Assembly (NCBI RefSeq): GCF_042657385.1
Contig: NZ_JBHSLA010000001.1
Coordinates: forward strand, 1,129,963-1,193,962
Direction: 5' to 3'
DNA length: 64,000 bases
From: Algorimicrobium hallyeonense
Lineage (GTDB): Bacteria > Bacteroidota > Bacteroidia > Flavobacteriales > Flavobacteriaceae
Position numbers and translations under genes: made by a program. Each line of letters opens with the position of its first letter. Position 1 is the stretch's first letter. Shown here piece by piece: positions 55,892 through 63,876 of this stretch. The notes below the pieces were generated by a model, which was not told the DNA's origin, ran no database searches, and saw nothing but the letters and a program-made list of their open reading frames with translations.

Positions 55892-57214
55892 ATGTTTAAT
55901 TTAAATTCTTATCTTGCGAAAGAACACGGAAATGAACACGTTTTAGAACACAGTTTGTCAAAAAAGAAAAAATTTTCAGCCCCAAAAATTTATTCAGCCA
56001 ACGGCGATTTAAGTAAACGCTGGCACGTCTATTATTCCTTTCGAAATCCTGAAACGGGCATGCTCGAGCGGATGAAAAATGTCTATGGAATAGCTAATAG
56101 ATATAATACCAAAGAAGACCGACTCGCTGTTTTGAGTGTTTATAGAATTAAACTGTTAAGTTTATTAAAGGAAGGATTCAATCCTTTTGAAGATAACAAC
56201 CAACTTTATCAAGAGCGTGAAGAGAAAAAACAGCTTCCACAATCAGAAACAAATATAAAAGAAACGAAGGAAGTTGCATTGCCTGAAACAGAAACTAAAT
56301 CACAAGAACCAGTTATTTCCTATCAAGACGCTTTTAAAAAGGGCTTAAAATTCAAGGAAAAACTTATTAGTGATACTACCAGACGCAGTTATGAAAACCG
56401 TTTGAAAAACTTCCTGCTATGGGTTGAGAAGCAGTATCCCGAATCGGAATGTATTACCGATATTGATAAAAAGATGGTAATGGATTTTTTAAATCATATT
56501 TTAGACCAAACCAGTCCAAGGAATCGGAATAATTACAGAACGGATTTAAGTAGTATTATGCAAGCTTTAGAAGACAATGATATTATTGCTTCTAATTTTA
56601 TCAAAAAGATTCCTGTTTTAAAATCTATCCCACAACGTAACAAAACGTATTCTTCCGAAGAGCAAAAAGACATCTTTGAGCATTTAGAGAAGACCGATAA
56701 AACATTACTACTATTCATTAAATTCATTTCATATAATTTTTTAAGACCTATAGAGGTCTGTAGACTGCAAGTAGGCGATTTAGACATCAAGAACAAGCGG
56801 ATTCAATTTAAAGCGAAGAATAGTCCTTTAAAAACGAAAATAATACCTGATTTGCTACTTCAGGATTTACCTGATTTGTCCAAACTAAACAAAAAACATA
56901 GTTTGTTTACACCAGATGGCATCGGTGGTGTTTGGGAATCCGAATTAAGTAATAAGCGGGATTACTTTTCTAAACGGTTTAAGCGCGTTGTAAAAGACCC
57001 ATTTAAATTAGGAGAGGACTATGGTTTGTATAGTTTTAGGCATACTTATATTACCAAATTGTATCGGGAGTTAGTAAAAGATTCATCACCGTTTGAAGCC
57101 AAAAGTAAACTGATGCAAATCACAGGGCATTCCTCAATGAAAGCTCTTGAAAAATATTTAAGGGACATTGATGCCGAGTTTCCAGAAGATTATTCAGAAT
57201 TAATAAAATCCTAA
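55892..57214 (+). CDS. Tyrosine recombinase/integrase
   Basis: A 440-residue recombinase with an N-terminal arm-binding part (about 1-140), a SAM-like core-binding domain (about 142-240) and a catalytic domain. Catalytic residues are R285 (NFLRPIEVC), R383-H384 (YSFRHTY, with Tyr where the first His of HxxR is usual), H413 (TGHSS) and Y422 as nucleophile (EKYLRD). The ATG directly follows the tRNA terminator, leaving no separate promoter space, so readthrough or an internal start should be considered. The next gene lies 9 bases downstream. Confidence 0.92.
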   Translation: MFNLNSYLAKEHGNEHVLEHSLSKKKKFSAPKIYSANGDLSKRWHVYYSFRNPETGMLERMKNVYGIANRYNTKEDRLAVLSVYRIKLLSLLKEGFNPFEDNNQLYQEREEKKQLPQSETNIKETKEVALPETETKSQEPVISYQDAFKKGLKFKEKLISDTTRRSYENRLKNFLLWVEKQYPESECITDIDKKMVMDFLNHILDQTSPRNRNNYRTDLSSIMQALEDNDIIASNFIKKIPVLKSIPQRNKTYSSEEQKDIFEHLEKTDKTLLLFIKFISYNFLRPIEVCRLQVGDLDIKNKRIQFKAKNSPLKTKIIPDLLLQDLPDLSKLNKKHSLFTPDGIGGVWESELSNKRDYFSKRFKRVVKDPFKLGEDYGLYSFRHTYITKLYRELVKDSSPFEAKSKLMQITGHSSMKALEKYLRDIDAEFPEDYSELIKS

Positions 57215-57223
57215 TTTTGTAAC

Positions 57224-57916
57224 GTGGAGAAACCTTTAAAAGACAAACACAGTGCTTTAATAAATAGCTTATATAAGCCACTTATTTTTTACATTCCGAG
57301 AAAGCTTTGGGCAGATTTGGATGATGGTAAGTGGCTGGATAAGGAATTTGACCCTATATTCGACACAGTTGTGCTTATGCATGAAGATGGAAGTAATCAT
57401 GTATTGAATAATGATACATCCAATTATCATATGATGAGTAAAGGTTCAGCTTTGGATAAGAATATCTATGAATTATTAGATTTGAAAGCTCAATTAACAA
57501 CTGAAGCCTTCAGTTTCTTATCTGAAAGATATTCATTAAGCGTCGCATTTTACAAAAAAGTATCCAGTTGGATGTTAGAACATGTGAAATTAGATATTCC
57601 AGCTATTAATGGTGAAACCCTAAAATCGTTTGAAATTCAGAAATTAGCATTTAATAGCCATTGGGATTATATTCAGGAGCACTTTTCGGTACCAGAACAT
57701 GTAAAAAATCATTTCGCAGAAGTGGACTTAAGTTCAAAGGAAGTGATTGCTATGCGTGATTTCATGAGTGATTCAGAACAGAAATCTGGAAATATACATG
57801 ATAACCTACAAAAGGCTAAAAACAAAAGCAAGAAAAGGAAAGAAAAGCAGGTGCTCATTACAGCAGAAGAAGCAGAAAAATTTCTTTTAGAAACTGTTTT
57901 TAGTGTAAAACTATAG
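57224..57916 (+). CDS. Hypothetical protein following the integrase
   Basis: A 230-residue soluble protein with no signal peptide and no family I recognise. The start is GTG at 57224, nine bases after the integrase stop. The N-terminal half is mixed alpha/beta (FYIPRKLWADLDDGKWLD). The C-terminus has a very basic patch (KNKSKKRKEKQ) before a final helix (ITAEEAEKFLLETVF), which suggests nucleic acid binding. By place it may assist recombination, for example as a directionality factor, but this is speculation. Confidence 0.7.
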   Translation: MEKPLKDKHSALINSLYKPLIFYIPRKLWADLDDGKWLDKEFDPIFDTVVLMHEDGSNHVLNNDTSNYHMMSKGSALDKNIYELLDLKAQLTTEAFSFLSERYSLSVAFYKKVSSWMLEHVKLDIPAINGETLKSFEIQKLAFNSHWDYIQEHFSVPEHVKNHFAEVDLSSKEVIAMRDFMSDSEQKSGNIHDNLQKAKNKSKKRKEKQVLITAEEAEKFLLETVFSVKL

Positions 57917-57954
57917 TTTTTAACGTAAATATTACGTAACATTAACGCTAAAAC

Positions 57955-58392
57955 ATGCAAAATTCATATAATTATACTTGTAACTATTGTTTTAAGGAAT
58001 ACAAACCAACGAAAAGAGGGAAGCAAAAGTTCTGCACCGCATCTTGTCGAGTAGCCCATTTTAATGCCAAGAAAAAATTAAAGCAACTACAAACAATAGA
58101 AAATACTACAAAGGAAACCATAACGAAACCTCAAAAAGATACACCAAAAGTCAATCTGCCTGACATAACTAATGCAGCTCTAGGTCATGCTGCATCAAGT
58201 GCTATAATAAGTTTTTTTACACCTAAAAATAAAAAACCAGTAACGAAACAAGATTTAGATAATTTAAAGACGACAATTCAAGGTGGGAGATATAGGCCAG
58301 TTTTAAACTATCGAATAAATGATAAGGGTGAAAGGGCATATTTTGATTTAGAAAGAAATGAGGTGGTTTTTAGCTTCAATAAATTAGCGTAG
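57955..58392 (+). CDS. Small protein with N-terminal C4 zinc ribbon
   Basis: A 145-residue protein whose N-terminus is a Cys4 zinc ribbon (C9, C12, C27, C31; Cx2C-x14-Cx3C) followed by a basic helix (HFNAKKKLKQLQ). The middle is polar; a short hydrophobic patch (AALGHAASSAIISFF) and a basic C-terminal domain follow. The layout suggests a DNA- or RNA-binding accessory protein. Family not recognised. A cluster of GTGAT-type words begins 17 bases after its stop. Confidence 0.7.
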   Translation: MQNSYNYTCNYCFKEYKPTKRGKQKFCTASCRVAHFNAKKKLKQLQTIENTTKETITKPQKDTPKVNLPDITNAALGHAASSAIISFFTPKNKKPVTKQDLDNLKTTIQGGRYRPVLNYRINDKGERAYFDLERNEVVFSFNKLA

Positions 58393-58408
58393 ATATTTTT
58401 GAAAACTT

Positions 58409-58449
58409 GTGATAAATGGTGTGATTAAAACGTGATAAAAAATTATCAC
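58409..58449 (+). repeat. Phased GTGATAA-type direct repeats and palindrome
   Basis: GTGATAA at 58409, GTGATTA at 58421 and GTGATAA at 58432 are spaced 12 and 11 bases, about one helical turn. The last one pairs with TTATCAC (58443-58449) across four A. More distant copies, GTGATTT (58475) and GTGATAC (58571), follow. This looks like a multi-site protein-binding region. The rest of 58450-58763 shows nothing else. Confidence 0.45.
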
Positions 58450-58763
58450 AAAAATCTAAAATTAATTTTGACCTGTGATTTTGACTACACATGGTGTCAA
58501 ATGTAACCCAATTTCATGTTTAAAACTGATCTAAACCGTTTATAAACTTGCAAATTGTTAAAAAAGGTTTGTGATACAAATTTTTAAAATAAGACTTTGA
58601 TAAAAGTATTTTCTCAATTTATCTATTTTAAAATTCTTAAAAAAAAAATCGAAATAGTAAACCAGCCTGAATAATTTACGCTATTACATGCGTGTCTTAT
58701 TATTTGCTGGATAATACTATTAGTGTATCTTTAATTATGTAGCCTTATTTTAGGACGGGTCAG

Positions 58764-58970
58764 AATTGCACATAACGGTCTTGTGTATGAAACGTAGCGT
58801 ATAAAAAGACACTAACTTTTCGGATTTAGCACGAGCCGAATTTTTTATTTTTATGTTTAATTTTCTTTTCTAAACATAACCAAATAAAAAATTTGGCGTA
58901 CTTTGTAAATATACAAAAACCTCTCGGAAAGCCTATATTAGCTATGTTTTATACACGTTGTTGTACACTG
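58764..58970. repeat. Imperfect palindromic element A (left of the R-M operon)
   Basis: The left arm (around 58783-58799, GTGTATGAAACGTAGCG) matches the reverse complement of the right arm (around 58940-58956) at about 15 of 17 positions. Inside lies a second stem: GCCGAATTTTTTATTT against AAATAAAAAATTTGGC, 15 of 16. The outer ends read ACATAACGG and CGTTGTTGTAC. Element B at 63671 has the same plan and shares words (ACGGTYTTGTRTATGA, TTTAGCACG). Short ORFs inside are not taken as genes. Confidence 0.55.
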
Positions 58971-58995
58971 GCTTTTTCTTTCCGTAAACTTGCTA

Positions 58996-59082
58996 GCGTT
59001 GGCAAAAGACTTACTCTTTTGCAATTTTTGGCTTTAGCGTTGGCTGGTGCGAATTGCAAATGTGTATGGCTTTAAGCGTTGG
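58996..59082 (+). repeat. GCGTTGG word array, hsdM side
   Basis: GCGTTGG occurs at 58996, 59037 and 59076 (spacing 41 and 39 bases). Between the first two lies a perfect hairpin, GCAAAAGA (59002-59009) with TCTTTTGC (59015-59022). The array ends 13 bases from the stop of the methylase gene. Confidence 0.5.
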
Positions 59083-59094
59083 ATAAATCCTATT

Positions 59095-61011
59095 CTATTG
59101 CCATATTTCGGCACCATTGCTCATTAATTCTTCTTTGTGTAGGACACATTCTTTTTCTTTCTTTATAACTAACTTTTCTATAATAACTTGTGATTTAACA
59201 AAATCATTCTGCACATTGATATCTGGAAAAGGTATTTCCAAATCGTATAAATCTGCCATATCAAGTGAAATGTTGGAAGTTCCAGTCATTAAAGAAGCTA
59301 TAATTTCATCCTTCATTGCTGATAATATGTAAAATAAGAATTTCGGATTTAATACATTTTCGTCAAGTACTTCTATACCACACATAATATTTGCTAACGC
59401 AAATTTGCCTTCTACATATTGAAGTCGATGCACACTCGCGTGACCGTGACCTGTAGACGATACTATTGGAATACATACAGCTTTACAGTCAAAAGTGTAA
59501 TTTTTTGCGGTCTTCATTTTTTTCGCAGTAACGATAAATGGGTATGAACCACTTTCGGTACTTTGAGCTCCAGATAGTCCTTTAAAAACACGGATTATAG
59601 ATTTGTTTAATTTTTTGGCTGGATATTTTGAATTATTTGCAAAGTGAACTGCCTTGTATCTTCTTCCTACTAGGCTTAAACTTTTATCTTCTAATATTTC
59701 CTTTTTAGTAACCGTATTATATTTAACCTTTTGATTGGAAATTTTGGTATTGAGTTTAAACTCATTAATTAATGCTAAAGCTTCAGGTAAATCATTTTTA
59801 GAAACTGGTTTTCTTGAGCCAGTTTGGGTAAAACCATCACTTGTTATTTGAACAAAAAGAATTTCATTCTTATTTTTTGCAATGTTTTTATCAATTAGAA
59901 GAACGTGTGTTTTTACGCTAGCATAAGGTTTGAACACACCGTGAGGTAACTCTACAGTTGCCCAAAGTAAATTTTCTTTAATTAATTTTTCTCTTATTGA
60001 TTTGTAAGATGAGAAATTGTTATGTAAAACACCTTCTGGAATTATAATGCCGGCCTTAGTTGTTCCGCTTAAATGTTCAATAATATAATCTAGAAATAAT
60101 ATTTCAGCTTTATTAGCTTGAATACTGAATTTTTTATGAGGTCTAATACCTCCTTTGGGACTCATAAAAGGCGGATTTGCTAATATCACGTCAAAATTCT
60201 CATTCCAACGTTCTTCGCTGCTTAATGTGTCGTACTCAAAAATGTGAGGTTCTGAAAAACCGTGTAAATACAGATTAACCAAACTCAAGCGTACCATATC
60301 AGGGGAAATATCATAACCCATAATATTTTTAATTAGTTTTTTACGCTGTTCAGGTGTTAATCCTTTTTTATTTTTTTCTTTAATATTATTATAAGCAGAA
60401 ATTAAAAATCCAGCTGTACCACAAGCAGGGTCAAGTATAGTGTCTGTAATTTTTGGGTCAACAATGCTTACAATAAAATCTATTATGTGCCTTGGTGTTC
60501 TAAATTGCCCAGCATCACCTTGAGAACCCATTACGGATAATAAATACTCAAATGCGTCTCCTAATTTTTCGCTGTGTGTGTATTCAAATTCTCCTATTGT
60601 TTTTAAAAATAACTTTAAGGTTTCTGGGTCACGATAGGGTAGATATGCATTATTGAAAATATCTCTAAACAGTTGAGGAATGTTTGGGTTTTTTTCCATA
60701 CCCTCAATAGCTTCTGAATATAAACGCAGCATTTCTGATGCTGTTACTTTGGTGTCAAAAAGGCTATCCCAACTATAGTTTGAAAAAGGAATAGTGATTG
60801 CCTTATTTTTATCTTTTGGGTCAGGAATTGTATAATCTGAAAAGAATTTTGCTTTTCCACCCAAATCAATTGCTTCTTTATCCATATCATACATAAACTT
60901 GTAAATTAAGCCTATGGTTATCTGCTCTATCTGTGCTTTTGGGTCAGGAAGTTTACCTACTAAAATGTCACGGCAATCGTCAATTCTTTTTTTTGTTATG
61001 GTATCTAACAT
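59095..61011 (-). CDS. hsdM: Type I R-M methyltransferase fused to a single specificity domain (HsdM-S)
   Basis: A 638-residue N6-adenine methyltransferase. The N-terminal helical HsdM domain (about 1-150) is followed by the catalytic domain, with the SAM motif DPACGTAGF (194-202) and NPPF (279-282). From about residue 450 to the end is a target-recognition unit of HsdS type (GSYPFIVTAKKM; LMTGTSNISLDMADLYDLEIPFP; then a helix). A separate hsdS gene is absent, so this fusion supplies both methylation and specificity. It starts 9 bases after the hsdR stop, so the two are co-transcribed from the hsdR side. Confidence 0.9.
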   Translation of the reverse strand: MLDTITKKRIDDCRDILVGKLPDPKAQIEQITIGLIYKFMYDMDKEAIDLGGKAKFFSDYTIPDPKDKNKAITIPFSNYSWDSLFDTKVTASEMLRLYSEAIEGMEKNPNIPQLFRDIFNNAYLPYRDPETLKLFLKTIGEFEYTHSEKLGDAFEYLLSVMGSQGDAGQFRTPRHIIDFIVSIVDPKITDTILDPACGTAGFLISAYNNIKEKNKKGLTPEQRKKLIKNIMGYDISPDMVRLSLVNLYLHGFSEPHIFEYDTLSSEERWNENFDVILANPPFMSPKGGIRPHKKFSIQANKAEILFLDYIIEHLSGTTKAGIIIPEGVLHNNFSSYKSIREKLIKENLLWATVELPHGVFKPYASVKTHVLLIDKNIAKNKNEILFVQITSDGFTQTGSRKPVSKNDLPEALALINEFKLNTKISNQKVKYNTVTKKEILEDKSLSLVGRRYKAVHFANNSKYPAKKLNKSIIRVFKGLSGAQSTESGSYPFIVTAKKMKTAKNYTFDCKAVCIPIVSSTGHGHASVHRLQYVEGKFALANIMCGIEVLDENVLNPKFLFYILSAMKDEIIASLMTGTSNISLDMADLYDLEIPFPDINVQNDFVKSQVIIEKLVIKKEKECVLHKEELMSNGAEIWQ

Positions 61012-61020
61012 AAGTGTCTA

Positions 61021-63552
61021 TTAAGCAGCAAACTGCTCTAATTTTATATAATCTTTAATGTACACTGGTATTACTTCACGGTATTTTGTTGCAACTGCTT
61101 TAAACTGTGAAATGGTCAATGTAGGATTGGTTTGTAATGCTTGAAAATCTTTTGTTTCAATTATTTTCCTAATGTCTTGGTCAACAATATAGGCTTTGAA
61201 AAAGTACTTTAAAGCTCTAATATTAATGTCGTTTTCTTCTGGCGGATAAATAGAAATGAATTTGTCAAATTCTTCTTCTAATAACTCGTCTTTTGATTTA
61301 AACTTTGGAATAATACCAAATATTTTTTCTACAACTTCACGAATAGAAACTTTTCTATCTATTTTGGCTGCTTTACGTAGTTTTTCTAAATTGAAGTATT
61401 CTTCTGGTTTGTCAAATATTTCTGCTTGAATATGGCTAACAACGTGTTCCCAATTTCCAAGTTCTACGTTCTTTTTGATAATATCATCCATTGCGATGCG
61501 GTCTTCGAACTTTTTAAAAAGTTCTCTGTCAATTCGCATACCTTCATATCCAATTTGTTCTTCATTTACCGTTAAAATTGGGTCAGGTCTTAAACTATTG
61601 TATTTGTCAATATCAATTCCACCTCCTCCACCTTCGGCGTTTCCGTTTTTTGGTTTTGGAAGTTTTAGTTTTTCATCATAATCGAATTTTTCTTCGAAAT
61701 ATTCGCAATTGGCAAAGAAGTCAAATAGTTTAAAGACTTCTTTTTCCTTCTTAATTATTTCTTCTTCGTTAAGCTCGTTTTTAAATGTATGTGTAAACGT
61801 ATGTTTTCGAGTTCCTCTACCTTTTATTTGAACAAAATCAGAAGGACTAAAGATTGGTCGCATCATACATAAATTAAGCAAGTCAGGACAATCATAACCT
61901 GTTGTCATCATTCCAACTGTTACGCAAATTCTAGTCTTTCCAGTTTTATAACCTTCTAACCAAGATGATTTTCCATTAAGGTTGTTATTTGTAAAGTTGA
62001 TAGTCATTTGTTGAGCATCACCAACTTGCGATGTCACTTGAACTGCAAAATCTGAATTGTATTTATTTGGATATAATTGTTCTGCAAAGTCATTTAGAAT
62101 TTCAGTGATTTTTCTTGCGTGATTTTGACTTACAGCGAAAATGATTGTTTTACCAATTTCTTTTGTGATTGGGTCACGCAAAGCGTTTTCTAAAAACGTT
62201 TTACAGAAAACACGATTCGTTTTTTCAGAGAAAAACTTTTTCTCAAAATCTCTTGAAATAAAAGTTTCTGTTTCTTCTCCTTCTTCTGTTGCAATTGCAA
62301 CAGAATAGCCTTCATCAGAAAGCAATTGCGTTGTTATTTCTGTTCTAGCATCTAAAACTCTTGGATTGATAAGAAAACCATCTTTCACGCCATCTAATAA
62401 AGAATATCGAAAAGTTGGGTCACCACCTTCGCAACCGAAGGTTGCATAGGTGTCTCTTAACAAACGTCTTTCAATTTCTCTTGGGTCGTTTTCTTTTACT
62501 TTGTCAATATCAACACTTTTTAAATAGTCTTTTGGTGTTGCTGTTAATCCTAATTTATAGCCGTGAAAATATTCGAATACTGCTCTTGCGTTTCCAGAAA
62601 TTGAACGGTGAGATTCATCTGAAATAAGTAAGTCAAAATCAGTAGGTTTAAATTCGTATCTGTATTTGTTATCGAACATTAGAGATTGAATAGTTGTAAC
62701 AACTATATCTGCTTTATGCCAATCGCTTTTATGTTCTTTATAAATGAATGTTGTGTAATCAGGTTTAAGATAGTTAGTGAAAGCTTTCCAAGCTTGGTCT
62801 TCTAATTCTAATCTGTCTACGAGAAATAATACACGCCTTGCATTTTTGGTTCTCAAAAATAGTCGAATTACTCCAGCAGCAGTAAGTGTTTTTCCAGTTC
62901 CAGTTGCCATTTCAAAAAGAAAACGGTCTTTTTTATTTGCAACAGCTTTTTGCAATTTTTGGATTGCCTTTAATTGGTAATGTCTTAAAAATCGTAAACC
63001 ATTATTCCAAACAAAGTCTTTACTGTCAATCGGATTTCCTTTCCATTCAGGTCTTTCTGCATAATCTGGCATTTGAACGATTGCAATAAAATCTTCTTTG
63101 ATTTCTTCGTTTGCCAATGATGTTCTGTCAGGATTCCATTCTTTAATTGCTCCAATTTCGATTGGTGAAGGAAATTTATAAATCGGTTTTGGATTTCCTT
63201 TTTCTAGGTTCCAAAGGAAATGTACAATTCCATTTGACAGAATAATGAATTGAGCTCCTACAGTTTTCGCATATTTTCTAGCTTGTTCTTTTGCAACAAG
63301 TGGATGAAGACTTTCTTTTTTTGCTTCTAAAACACAAATTGGTTTATTGTTACTGTCAACAAGTAAAAAGTCTAAAGAACCAGACTTTACTTTTTCAAAA
63401 TCGTTTCCCCAAGCGTCAACTTCAGTTTGAGTTATTTTTACGTGATTTTCAAGCAGAATATTCGCAGAACCTTGCTCATTGTCAAAAAACCTCCATTCCG
63501 CTTCTTCGAGCAGTTGGTTGATTTTTATTCTTGCGTGAGCTTCATTTTTCAT
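61021..63552 (-). CDS. hsdR: Type I restriction endonuclease subunit R (HsdR-like translocase/nuclease)
   Basis: An 843-residue protein with an N-terminal PD-(D/E)xK nuclease (D61, then E76-A-K78 in VLEAKK). An SF2 motor follows, with Walker A ATGTGKT at 216-222, DESH at 312-315, GLTATP and a second RecA-like lobe (MMTTGYDCP, IKGRGTR). A Gly-rich linker (GGGGG, about residue 645) leads to a helical C-terminal domain that should dock on the methylase. It cuts unmodified DNA after ATP-driven translocation. It is first in the operon. Confidence 0.92.
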   Translation of the reverse strand: MKNEAHARIKINQLLEEAEWRFFDNEQGSANILLENHVKITQTEVDAWGNDFEKVKSGSLDFLLVDSNNKPICVLEAKKESLHPLVAKEQARKYAKTVGAQFIILSNGIVHFLWNLEKGNPKPIYKFPSPIEIGAIKEWNPDRTSLANEEIKEDFIAIVQMPDYAERPEWKGNPIDSKDFVWNNGLRFLRHYQLKAIQKLQKAVANKKDRFLFEMATGTGKTLTAAGVIRLFLRTKNARRVLFLVDRLELEDQAWKAFTNYLKPDYTTFIYKEHKSDWHKADIVVTTIQSLMFDNKYRYEFKPTDFDLLISDESHRSISGNARAVFEYFHGYKLGLTATPKDYLKSVDIDKVKENDPREIERRLLRDTYATFGCEGGDPTFRYSLLDGVKDGFLINPRVLDARTEITTQLLSDEGYSVAIATEEGEETETFISRDFEKKFFSEKTNRVFCKTFLENALRDPITKEIGKTIIFAVSQNHARKITEILNDFAEQLYPNKYNSDFAVQVTSQVGDAQQMTINFTNNNLNGKSSWLEGYKTGKTRICVTVGMMTTGYDCPDLLNLCMMRPIFSPSDFVQIKGRGTRKHTFTHTFKNELNEEEIIKKEKEVFKLFDFFANCEYFEEKFDYDEKLKLPKPKNGNAEGGGGGIDIDKYNSLRPDPILTVNEEQIGYEGMRIDRELFKKFEDRIAMDDIIKKNVELGNWEHVVSHIQAEIFDKPEEYFNLEKLRKAAKIDRKVSIREVVEKIFGIIPKFKSKDELLEEEFDKFISIYPPEENDINIRALKYFFKAYIVDQDIRKIIETKDFQALQTNPTLTISQFKAVATKYREVIPVYIKDYIKLEQFAA

Positions 63553-63569
63553 TCTTTTAATTCGGTTGA

Positions 63570-63708
63570 GCGTTGGCTAAAATAGCTCTTTTGTTTTTTT
63601 TAGCATTGGATTTGCGTTGGCAAAAAAACAAATGTGCTATTTATGCGGCTGTCTTTGCGTTTTTTTTAGCTTGTGTACAACGGTTTTGTATATGATGCGT
63701 TGCGTTGG
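63570..63708 (+). repeat. GCGTTGG word array, hsdR side
   Basis: GCGTTGG occurs at 63570, 63614 and 63702, with a degenerate GCGTTTT at 63657, giving steps of 44, 43 and 45 bases. It begins 18 bases upstream of the hsdR start and so covers its probable promoter region. It mirrors the array at 58996-59082 on the far side of the operon. Confidence 0.5.
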
Positions 63709-63826
63709 TTTAGCACGTAATTTAGCAAATAAAAACCGAACAGAAAATCCGCAAGGATTTTCGTAAGTAGGCTAGTACTAGCAATGGATTATATACGTTG
63801 TGCCTGTTGCACAACTCTGTTGATAA
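63671..63826. repeat. Imperfect palindromic element B (right of the R-M operon)
   Basis: The left arm TTGTGTACAACGG...GTATATGATGCGTTGCG matches the reverse complement of the right arm (around 63779-63795) at about 13 of 17 positions. An inner hairpin GAAAATCC-GCAA-GGATTTTC lies near 63743-63762. The right end CGTTGTGCC...GCACAAC runs directly into the sequence before the transposase. It shares plan and words with element A. No gene lies in 63553-63876. Confidence 0.55.
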
Positions 63827-63876
63827 AGTTACCACAATGGTTATAATCTTGCAATAAAAATCATTAACTTACGGAT

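Noticed and set aside
58893..59075. A 60-codon ORF in the repeat region left of the R-M operon
   Set aside because: It spans the palindrome and the GCGTTGG words, so its frame is explained by repeat DNA; composition and lack of family resemblance argue against a gene.
58996..63708. The GCGTTGG arrays as a CRISPR
   Set aside because: The repeated word is only 7 bases, copies are few and degenerate, and there are no cas genes in the window.
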